Part shown: positions 16,662 to 24,426 of the stretch, piece by piece
Layout: each line of letters opens with the position of its first letter
Position numbering within the stretch: position 1 is the first letter of the stretch
Notes under the pieces: model-generated
Told to the model about the DNA's origin: nothing
What the model saw: only the letters and a program-made list of their open reading frames with translations
The model's database searches: none
Source: an uncultured Bacteroidales bacterium
Lineage (GTDB): Bacteria > Bacteroidota > Bacteroidia > Bacteroidales > UBA932
Reading direction: 5' to 3'
Assembly (NCBI GenBank): GCA_934693135.1
Contig: CAKUVA010000026.1
Location: 1 to 29,240, forward strand
DNA length: 29,240 nt
Program-made: the position numbers and the translations under genes

Positions 16662-19600
16662 ATGAAACGGTTTCTTGTCTCACTGATGATTCTGACATCA
16701 GCGGGAATGGCGGTTTTCGCACAACAGATAAAGATCACCGGTCGTGTGACAGATAGTCACGGTGAGCCGATTCCATGGGCCAATGTCTTTCAGAAGGGGT
16801 CTCAAAACGGAACTACGACAGATGATGAAGGACATTATGAAATATCTGTAAAATCTGCAGATGTTGTGCTTGTGGCATCATTTATAGGCTATCAAGACAA
16901 AGAGCAGAAAGCAGAAGGTAAAACAGTCATTGATTTTAGCCTTGAGTCTGATTCTGAAATGCTTGACAACGCGGTCGTCATAGGTTATGGCACAGCTCGT
17001 CGTCAAGATCTTACGGGATCTGTCGCTTCAATAAATTCTGAAAACTTGAAGAACCATGTTATGTTCTCTGTGGATGACGCGTTGAAAGGAGGTGTAGCAG
17101 GACTAATGGTTTCTTCGACTAGCGGTCAGCCTGGAGCTGCCTCCAAAATGCTAATAAGAGGTGCGGCTTCTCTATCAGGCTCTACATCGCCTCTCATCGT
17201 CGTTGATGGTTTTCCTCTGGGAGATGTATCCACTTCTTCTGGAATGGGAATGTCTGGATTGGATTCACAGATGAGTGCGCTGTCGATGATAAATACTGAA
17301 GATATTGCTTCCATTGAAGTCCTCAAGGATGCATCCTCCACTGCAATATATGGAAACCGTGGAGCTAATGGAGTCATAATGATTACGACTAAAAAAGGTA
17401 GAGCATCAAATGGCAGAATCCAGTATAATGGCTACGTCAGCATTCAGAATCTTCCTCATAAGTATGATATGCTTGACCTTCGTGGATATGCGTCAATGAT
17501 GAATACCAAGAATCCGTCATATCTTCTTTTTAGTGACTCTGATGGCAATCTGCGCAATTTTGACTATGACAGAATCAAAAGTATAGATTGGCAAGACAAA
17601 ATTTTTAGAACAGGTTTCATACATAATCATAACCTGTCAATGCAGCATGCTACGGATAAGACGAATTTCCTTATAAGTGCGTCATATATGCAGAATGAGT
17701 CAATTGTCATCAGCACGAACTGGCAGAAGCTCACGACAAAAATCAACATTGACCATAATTTTACGGATAAACTTAAAATCGGAGCTGATGTTAATTATAG
17801 TCGCATAATTGATGATGGTGTGCCTACATCTGGAGGAGATGGTACAGCTGTCGGAACTATTATGAGTGCTCTACTTTCACAACCTTTCGATTTAAGGGAT
17901 GAGCAGACACAGACACTTTTCCGTCGAGCAGGAGTTGAACAATACATGATCAACACCTTTAACGAGAACAATAAGCAGAATCCTGTAACGATGGCTAATG
18001 ACATCAAGATGAAGAAGATTCTTAACAGGACTATCGCCAATTCGTATGTGCAGTATAATATCTTGGATGACCTTATTTTGAAGGTTACTGCAGGGTTTGA
18101 CAATTATGGAATGGAAGACAAGCAGTTTTATCCGACGACGACCCCTCGTGGTTATCTCTATAATGCACAAGCTTGCATGGCCAATATTTCCAGTTTCGGA
18201 TGGCTTAATGAAAATACACTTACTTGGTCACCGACATTTTCCGGCAAGCACCGTCTTAATCTTATGGCTGGTGTAACTGAACAGGGTTCACGTTACTATT
18301 ATAATGCAACTGAGGCTTCCTCGTTCACTAATGAGTCGCTCGGTTACAATAACTTGTCTCTTGCGAAGGATTTTCATTCATATTCAAATACAAGTACAGG
18401 CTCTATGCTTTCATTTATTTTTAGAGGAAACTATTCGTATGATGAGCGTTATATTGGTACCTTTACTTTCCGCCGTGACGGGACATCATCTTTCCTTAAA
18501 AATAAGTGGGGTTCATTCTTCTCCGGTGCATTCGCATGGAATGTAAAACAAGAGCAATTTCTCAAGAATAACGATGCCATAAGTACTCTCAAATTAAGGG
18601 CGTCTGTAGGTGAAGTCGGTAACTCGAATGTCCCTACGTCAGGTTCATTCGCTCAACTTTATACTACAAGTACGGCATTCGGTACGAATCTAAGTATTGG
18701 GCAGTCTCCTGTCAGTCTGGCTAATGAAAATCTTACTTGGGAAAAGACGTTGGAATACAATCTCGGACTTGAGTTCGGCATTTTCAATGAGAGACTTCAT
18801 TTTGATGTAGATTTGTATAATAAGACGACAAGAGACTTGCTATTGGAGGCTCCTGTGCTGAATATTTCCGGATATACAAAAGCTTGGCAGAATGTAGGTA
18901 GCATTCGTAATAGTGGAGTCGAATTCTCAATGAATGCAACAATCATTGATACCCGTAATTTCCAGTGGACTTTCAATGGAAACATAAGCCGGAACAGGTC
19001 TAAAATACTAAAACTTGGACAGGATGGTGCTCCTATATATCTTGGAATAAATTGTTTGGGAGGACAAAATGCTGTTGTACTTCGCGAAGGTGGTAGTGTC
19101 GGAGAACTTTATGGCTATCGCGCTATTGGTCTGTATCAGCTTGATGAATTTACTGCTACAGAGAGTCCAACGAAACCTGGAACATATACTTATACAGTCA
19201 AAACTGGTGTGCCGGTGCAGGGTGTCGGAGAACAGCCGGGCTCTATAAAGTTATGGGATAAGGATGGAAATGGCAAGATTGATGATAATGACCGTGAGGT
19301 TATAGGCAATTTCCTTCCAAAATTCTATGGAGCGTTTTCTACTACTTTCAACTGGAAGGCGTTTAACCTCTATCTTGGATTTCAGTATTCATGCGGCAAT
19401 GACTTGTATAATGCAAATTATGCGATGATTGCCTTCTATAATGGCGATGGCTCTAATCAGTCGGCAAAATGGAATAGTAGGTGGACTGTGAATAATCAGT
19501 CTTCTCGGTATTACTCTCAAATTTCAAAAGGACTTGTATCTTCAGCTTTTGTAGAAGATGCATCATATCTTAGATTTGCTTCTGCAAGATTTACATATAC

Positions 19601-19820
19601 AATTCCTGGAAAAGTCTTTTCTAAAACAAAACACATCGAGAGTTGTAAATTCTATGTTTCTGCAGACAATATATATACATTTACAAAATATTCAGGATAT
19701 GACCCGGAGGTCGGAATAAGCCAGAGCAGTGCTTCAGCGATTCTTTCACAGGGATTTGATTATGGCAATTTCCCACATGCAAGGACCTTTACGTTTGGTT
19801 TGAACCTTTCATTCAAATAG
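16662..19820 (+). CDS. SusC/RagA-family TonB-dependent outer-membrane transporter
   Basis: A 1052-residue SusC-type transporter that imports oligosaccharides across the outer membrane using TonB energy. Signal peptide about 1-20 (VFAQ). A carboxypeptidase-like regulatory beta-sandwich follows (about 24-105: ITGRVTDSHGEPIPWANV). The SusC signature VVIGYGTARRQDLTGSV precedes the plug domain (to about 240: LIVVDGFPLG, VLKDASSTAIYGNRGANGVI). The long beta-barrel has repeated aromatic strands and ends in the C-terminal strand FGLNLSFK. A WDKDGNGKIDDND loop near residue 870 is common in the family. It is 11 bases before SusD, its partner. Confidence 0.97.
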   Translation: MKRFLVSLMILTSAGMAVFAQQIKITGRVTDSHGEPIPWANVFQKGSQNGTTTDDEGHYEISVKSADVVLVASFIGYQDKEQKAEGKTVIDFSLESDSEMLDNAVVIGYGTARRQDLTGSVASINSENLKNHVMFSVDDALKGGVAGLMVSSTSGQPGAASKMLIRGAASLSGSTSPLIVVDGFPLGDVSTSSGMGMSGLDSQMSALSMINTEDIASIEVLKDASSTAIYGNRGANGVIMITTKKGRASNGRIQYNGYVSIQNLPHKYDMLDLRGYASMMNTKNPSYLLFSDSDGNLRNFDYDRIKSIDWQDKIFRTGFIHNHNLSMQHATDKTNFLISASYMQNESIVISTNWQKLTTKINIDHNFTDKLKIGADVNYSRIIDDGVPTSGGDGTAVGTIMSALLSQPFDLRDEQTQTLFRRAGVEQYMINTFNENNKQNPVTMANDIKMKKILNRTIANSYVQYNILDDLILKVTAGFDNYGMEDKQFYPTTTPRGYLYNAQACMANISSFGWLNENTLTWSPTFSGKHRLNLMAGVTEQGSRYYYNATEASSFTNESLGYNNLSLAKDFHSYSNTSTGSMLSFIFRGNYSYDERYIGTFTFRRDGTSSFLKNKWGSFFSGAFAWNVKQEQFLKNNDAISTLKLRASVGEVGNSNVPTSGSFAQLYTTSTAFGTNLSIGQSPVSLANENLTWEKTLEYNLGLEFGIFNERLHFDVDLYNKTTRDLLLEAPVLNISGYTKAWQNVGSIRNSGVEFSMNATIIDTRNFQWTFNGNISRNRSKILKLGQDGAPIYLGINCLGGQNAVVLREGGSVGELYGYRAIGLYQLDEFTATESPTKPGTYTYTVKTGVPVQGVGEQPGSIKLWDKDGNGKIDDNDREVIGNFLPKFYGAFSTTFNWKAFNLYLGFQYSCGNDLYNANYAMIAFYNGDGSNQSAKWNSRWTVNNQSSRYYSQISKGLVSSAFVEDASYLRFASARFTYTIPGKVFSKTKHIESCKFYVSADNIYTFTKYSGYDPEVGISQSSASAILSQGFDYGNFPHARTFTFGLNLSFK

Positions 19821-19831
19821 GAGATAATGAT

Positions 19832-21409
19832 ATGAAAGCAATCAAAATTCTTATGGTTTTATGTTCTGCAATGACTTTGGCCTCATGCGATTTTTTGGAA
19901 ACTAAAGTTGAAAGCAACATTACCACAAACAACTTCTTCAAGAATACAAATGATTTCGATATGGCGCTAACAGGCATATATTATACCTTTACGTCGGTCG
20001 AATGGGATGCGCAGCATAGATATGGTGATTATTTTACCGGGTTTATGTATTGGGGGAGAATTGGGACAGATGAGGCTTATGTATCATCTGGTAACAATGG
20101 CGAAGAACTTATTGGCAATTATACATATACTCCAGAGAATCTATTCGTCGAAAAAGTCTGGTTTATGCAGTATCTCGGTATTCAGAGAGCCAATGTCGTG
20201 ATTGACAGACTTAATGCTTATACGGGAGACCAAGTGTCTGATTCTGATCGTAATAGAATTTTAGGCGAAGCACATTGCCTTCGAGCGTGGTTCTATTTCC
20301 AACTTGCTCGCTATTATGGTGAAGTGCCACTCGTACTTAAAGAGACGACAGATATCTCTAAACTTGATACACGAAAGTCATCTCTTGCCGAAGTGTATGC
20401 TCAAGTTATCAAAGATTATGAGTTGGCTGAAAATCTACTTCCTGTAGATAATACGATAGGACATGTTACTAAATATGCTGCGACTGCGCTCAAGGCAAGG
20501 GCTCTCCTTCAGATGTCAGGCAAACCACTTGAGGATAAATCTGCAGCAGAACTCTCGGCTAAGGCTTGCAAGGAGGTTATTGAAAGTGGAAAGTATGCTT
20601 TGGTAAAAGATTATTTATCTCAATTTGATGGAAAGCATGAGCATAATAGCGAATATATTTTCGATGTGGAGTTCGATAATACAGCCAGCAATTCTCTCTA
20701 TGGAGGACAAGTCGGAACGGTTGATGGTGTGCCTCATGAACAAAACGCATATTGGGCGCAAGTCCGTACATTTAAAGAAATGTATGACAAGTTTGATCCG
20801 GCAGATCTAAGACGAGAGGCGGTGAATAATGGTGGCCATGTGATTGTCAATAAGCAGGGAAAAGCAGAGATGGTAATGGGCGATAAAGATTACGAAGGCA
20901 ATTACTGGGTATATAAGTTTCGTCATCCTTTGGATAAGGCTGATAGAGGAGAGACATGGGCGAATTGGTGTAATAATATCAATTTCCCTATTATCCGATA
21001 TGCTGATGTTCTTTTGATGTATGCGGAAGCTGAAAATAGAGCATACGGTTCACCTTCAGCAGAGGCTTTGGAATATGTAAACCAAGTACGACGTCGTGGC
21101 TTTGGAAAAGATATTAATACTCCAGATCCAGGTGTTGACTTACCGATGTCCTCTGGTTCTGCTTTTGATGAAGTTATTCTAAAGGAGAGAAGTCTTGAAC
21201 TTTGCTTTGAAGGACATCGATGGGCAGACCTTGTACGCTTCGGAAAACTCCAAGAGGCATTCCGATCAGTTGGCACAGATGAAAAGTTTAAACCATACTA
21301 TGATCCGGTGAGGGAAAATTGCAAGGAAAAGCATTCAATATTCCCTATACCTCAGTCAGTTATTGATGCCTCTCATGGGGCAATAGAACAGAACCCATTA
21401 TGGAAATAA
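19832..21409 (+). CDS. SusD/RagB-family glycan-binding lipoprotein
   Basis: A 525-residue SusD-like protein, the lid that captures glycan over SusC. Lipobox LASC gives lipidated Cys19. The N-terminal SusD region includes VESNITTNNFFKNTNDF. Tetratricopeptide-like helices follow (about 100-230: GEAHCLRAWFYFQLARYYGEVPLV), then the C-terminal RagB region (PIIRYADVLLMYAEAENRA, ILKERSLELCFEGHRWADLVR, FPIPQSVID). A length of about 525 is normal. An AGGAG-like stretch precedes the ATG. Its stop overlaps the start of the next lipoprotein gene by 10 bp. Confidence 0.96.
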   Translation: MKAIKILMVLCSAMTLASCDFLETKVESNITTNNFFKNTNDFDMALTGIYYTFTSVEWDAQHRYGDYFTGFMYWGRIGTDEAYVSSGNNGEELIGNYTYTPENLFVEKVWFMQYLGIQRANVVIDRLNAYTGDQVSDSDRNRILGEAHCLRAWFYFQLARYYGEVPLVLKETTDISKLDTRKSSLAEVYAQVIKDYELAENLLPVDNTIGHVTKYAATALKARALLQMSGKPLEDKSAAELSAKACKEVIESGKYALVKDYLSQFDGKHEHNSEYIFDVEFDNTASNSLYGGQVGTVDGVPHEQNAYWAQVRTFKEMYDKFDPADLRREAVNNGGHVIVNKQGKAEMVMGDKDYEGNYWVYKFRHPLDKADRGETWANWCNNINFPIIRYADVLLMYAEAENRAYGSPSAEALEYVNQVRRRGFGKDINTPDPGVDLPMSSGSAFDEVILKERSLELCFEGHRWADLVRFGKLQEAFRSVGTDEKFKPYYDPVRENCKEKHSIFPIPQSVIDASHGAIEQNPLWK

Positions 21410-22551
21410 AGAAAATGACAATAATGATTGCCTCCATTGCTTTAATGGTCGCATCATCATGCAGTCGAGAATGGATTCCGACACCTGATCCGACTCATAA
21501 TAAATGGACAAATAATGAACCGGAAAAGGATGAGCCGGAACCGGAGCCAGAAGAAGAGTGGACTGAAATTACTGGAGCTAATGTCGCTCTCACTGAAACA
21601 AAGATAGTGAAGCAGACGGCCTCTACGTTTATGAAAGGATATTGGCCTGACGGTAAGATAATTCCTGTACGAAAAGGTAGCGAGTGGCAACTTTTCTGGA
21701 GTGAGGCTACTGATGCGATGACCACCGGGGATACGCCATATCCTGAAGATCATATCTCAAAACTTGTCAATTCAAGCAAAGTCTGGGGAAAGGAGTTTGT
21801 TCGCATTGATGGTTTCAATGATGGCGGCTCTTGGTTCATAGGCATATTTCCACTAGAGAAAGAAGGTAGTTATGTGGGATTCTTTCATGCTGAAAGTCAT
21901 TGGAATCTCAGCGGCATTGCTTACAAGTCCATAGGAGTTGTATATTCTGATGATTATGGTGCTACTTGGCATGATCCGCAACCTATCATAACAGATAAGG
22001 ATGCCAAACCTGTAGAACCAGCATGGACTGGACTTGGTGATGGATGTGTAATCTGGGATTCTGTAAATTCTCGTTATATATGTTATTATCAAGGAAAGGT
22101 GGCCAATGGTACTAATACTCTTTGTATGGCTTCGTCTTCTGACATAAAAGGAGCTCCAGGCACATGGAAGAAGTGGGATGGGAAGAATTTTACGATTGAT
22201 GCATATAATCAGAAGACGGGCCTTGGAGGAGAAAATATTGCAATAGAAAATTTAACATCTCCGAGCGGTGCTAATCCATCCGTGATGTGGAACACTTTTC
22301 TGAATAAGTGGGTCATGGTTTATGCTACTTGGGGAAAGCGCGTTGTCATTAGTTATAGCGATGATGCTCTACATTGGTCGGAGCCAGTCAAAATACTTGG
22401 ATCGATTAGCGCTCCTGCGTGGTATCCGAACTTGATAGGTGAAGATGGGGACCTTTCAGGAGGTGAAGAGGTAAAGATATACTGGTCTTATAATCAGGAT
22501 GATCAAGGTGTTAGAGACCTTGGATATTGCAAAATTAAGTTCTTGAAATAG
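21400..22551 (+). CDS. Lipoprotein with predicted five-bladed beta-propeller (GH43/BNR-like)
   Basis: A 383-residue lipoprotein: signal ending ASSC (Cys21), then an acidic Pro/Glu linker at about 40-55 (EPEKDEPEPEPEEE), then a beta-propeller of glycosidase or sialidase type. YSDDYGATW resembles a BNR/Asp-box; YSDDALHWSEPV and IYWSYNQDD look like further blades. The family (GH43, GH117, DUF4185-like or non-catalytic) cannot be assigned by eye. It probably acts at the cell surface on the same glycan as SusC/SusD. The ATG at 21400 lies inside the SusD 3' end; a Met at 21415 is the alternative. The gap to GH110 is 5 bp, so it is in the operon. Confidence 0.7.
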   Translation: MEIKKMTIMIASIALMVASSCSREWIPTPDPTHNKWTNNEPEKDEPEPEPEEEWTEITGANVALTETKIVKQTASTFMKGYWPDGKIIPVRKGSEWQLFWSEATDAMTTGDTPYPEDHISKLVNSSKVWGKEFVRIDGFNDGGSWFIGIFPLEKEGSYVGFFHAESHWNLSGIAYKSIGVVYSDDYGATWHDPQPIITDKDAKPVEPAWTGLGDGCVIWDSVNSRYICYYQGKVANGTNTLCMASSSDIKGAPGTWKKWDGKNFTIDAYNQKTGLGGENIAIENLTSPSGANPSVMWNTFLNKWVMVYATWGKRVVISYSDDALHWSEPVKILGSISAPAWYPNLIGEDGDLSGGEEVKIYWSYNQDDQGVRDLGYCKIKFLK

Positions 22552-22556
22552 ATATT

Positions 22557-24407
22557 ATGAATATATATAGGACAGTACTATTATTAGCAGTGTCAGTTGG
22601 CGTTTTAGCCAGTTGCTGTAAGACAATAGTAATCGAATATGATCCTGATGTTAAGGACTATACTCCGAAAGTGAAGGAGATAATCGCAGCTAAGGGTTCC
22701 GGCAATTTTACATTGAAATTCGGAAAAGGAACATTTGACTTCTATCCGGAGTTGGCTGAAGAGGAATTCCTTACTCTTTCCAATAATTGCAGTGGAGAAC
22801 GTCGCGTGGCATTTTTGCTCAAAGATATGAAAAACGTAAAGATACAGGGCGATAGCACCGAATTTATGTTTCATGGTAGCATTGTTCCGTTTGCAGTTAA
22901 AAATTCAGAAGATATAGAAATAAGTGGAATTTCGGTGGATTATGATTATCCTTGGACATTCGAGGGGGAAGTACTTTCCGCTGATGCTGTAAAGAGGAGT
23001 TTTGTCGTGCGTGTGTTCTCGGACAATAAATATCGTATAGAAGGGGATCGTTTACTATTCGGTGGATATGATTGGGAATACCCTATGGGTGAGAGTATTG
23101 TGTTCGATCCTAAGACGCGTAGACCATATTATGATACTGCTGCTTATGATCATGGTTATTGGTCAGGAGAGCTTGGAGCCAGAGAGCTTGAGCCAGGAGT
23201 TGTTGAGTTCACTCGTCTTAGTGCAAGGGATGTTCCTCCTGTAGGAAGTATATGGGATGACAAGGGACCAATGGAACTTAATCGCTCTTATCCAGGTATT
23301 GCTTTACTCTCATCTAAGAATATCGCAGTTAAAGATGTGCATGTGTATCGTAGTGGAGCTATGGCTCTGATTGCTGAATACTCGGAGAATATAACTGTTT
23401 CAGGTTTCTCTACGGCGCAGCATCCAGGCTCGTCGCGAATGGTTACGGCATCTGCTGATGCTACTCATTTCGTTGATTGTAAAGGACTTGTCCTTCTTGA
23501 AAATAGCCAGTTTGAAAGTATGTTAGATGATGCAACAAACATACATGGAGTGTATATGAAAGTAGACAGCCTTATTGCTTCGAACAAGTTTACTGCCACA
23601 TTCGGTCATTTTCAGCAGGAAGGTAATTATTTCGCAGATGTTGGCGACATTCTTCGTATTGTGGATAAGACTAGTCTACAGCCTGTTACAGAGGTGAAAC
23701 TGACAGATATAGACAAAAACGACAGATGCAAGTATGTGATGACAGTGGATTCTGACCTTACCGACATTCTTTCTGAACCGCAGCGCTATTCTGTGGAGAA
23801 TATCACTCGTGGTGCGTCAGCCATAATACGCAATTGCTCGGTAGATTATAATAGAGCCAGAAGCCTCTTGATATCTACCCCTGGTGATGTCCTTATAGAA
23901 AATTGCACGTTCAAATCAATGATGGCAGGTATCCGTATCTGTGGAGATGCTAATTACTGGTTTGAGTCAGGTAATACGAGAAATGTTATTATTCGAGGCA
24001 ATACGTTTACGGATTTGGGAATTGGCGGGCGTGAACCACAGGCGATATTACAGATAGATCCAATAATTCCTAAATCTTCTCGCACCAATGACTTCTTCTA
24101 TCACGACAAGATTGTCTTTGAGAATAATGTCGTTTCAACCTTTGATTCTCAGATTGTCTACGCCTTGAGTGTTGCGTCATTGATTATTAAAAATAATAAA
24201 TTCATTGATACGCGGAGTTATGATCCTCTTTTCCCACAACTTTCAGTAATTGATGTCCAATATTGCAAAGATGTGGAAATACTTGGAAATGATTTCTCCA
24301 AATGGAAGAAAGACGCGACAATCAGTATTCATAATTGTGTTGAGGTTAATTGTGATGCGGATGTAAAGGTAGTGGATTCACCTAACCCATTCTTCTACCA
24401 ATCTTGA
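22557..24407 (+). CDS. GH110-type alpha-1,3-galactosidase, lipoprotein
   Basis: A 616-residue right-handed beta-helix protein strongly resembling family GH110 (GlaA/GlaB), inverting enzymes that release alpha-1,3-linked galactose from blood group B-type or linear alpha-Gal glycans. Lipobox LASC gives Cys20. Family hallmarks are FDFYPE near 60, the EFMFHG and SVDYDYPW segments at 102-133, ADATHF at 300-305 and MLDDATNIHG at 322-331. Asp301, Asp324 and Asp325 fall in the conserved acidic active-site motifs. Parallel helix repeats (IIRNCSVDYNRARS, VLIENCTF, VIIRGNTF) continue to the end. The motifs are intact, so activity is expected. Whether it prefers branched blood group B, linear alpha-Gal or another alpha-1,3-galactan cannot be told here. 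Confidence 0.85.
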   Translation: MNIYRTVLLLAVSVGVLASCCKTIVIEYDPDVKDYTPKVKEIIAAKGSGNFTLKFGKGTFDFYPELAEEEFLTLSNNCSGERRVAFLLKDMKNVKIQGDSTEFMFHGSIVPFAVKNSEDIEISGISVDYDYPWTFEGEVLSADAVKRSFVVRVFSDNKYRIEGDRLLFGGYDWEYPMGESIVFDPKTRRPYYDTAAYDHGYWSGELGARELEPGVVEFTRLSARDVPPVGSIWDDKGPMELNRSYPGIALLSSKNIAVKDVHVYRSGAMALIAEYSENITVSGFSTAQHPGSSRMVTASADATHFVDCKGLVLLENSQFESMLDDATNIHGVYMKVDSLIASNKFTATFGHFQQEGNYFADVGDILRIVDKTSLQPVTEVKLTDIDKNDRCKYVMTVDSDLTDILSEPQRYSVENITRGASAIIRNCSVDYNRARSLLISTPGDVLIENCTFKSMMAGIRICGDANYWFESGNTRNVIIRGNTFTDLGIGGREPQAILQIDPIIPKSSRTNDFFYHDKIVFENNVVSTFDSQIVYALSVASLIIKNNKFIDTRSYDPLFPQLSVIDVQYCKDVEILGNDFSKWKKDATISIHNCVEVNCDADVKVVDSPNPFFYQS

Positions 24408-24426
24408 TATCTTTCTTAGAGTTCTT

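Noticed and set aside
19260..19310. Dockerin/EF-hand-like DKDGNGKIDDND motif in SusC
   Set aside because: This loop is a common feature of SusC barrels, so it is not evidence for a cellulosome-type dockerin.
21520..21560. EPEPEP-coding repeats here and at 27515-27545 as a tandem DNA repeat or phase-variable tract
   Set aside because: The codons vary and the units are few; they read as low-complexity lipoprotein linkers.
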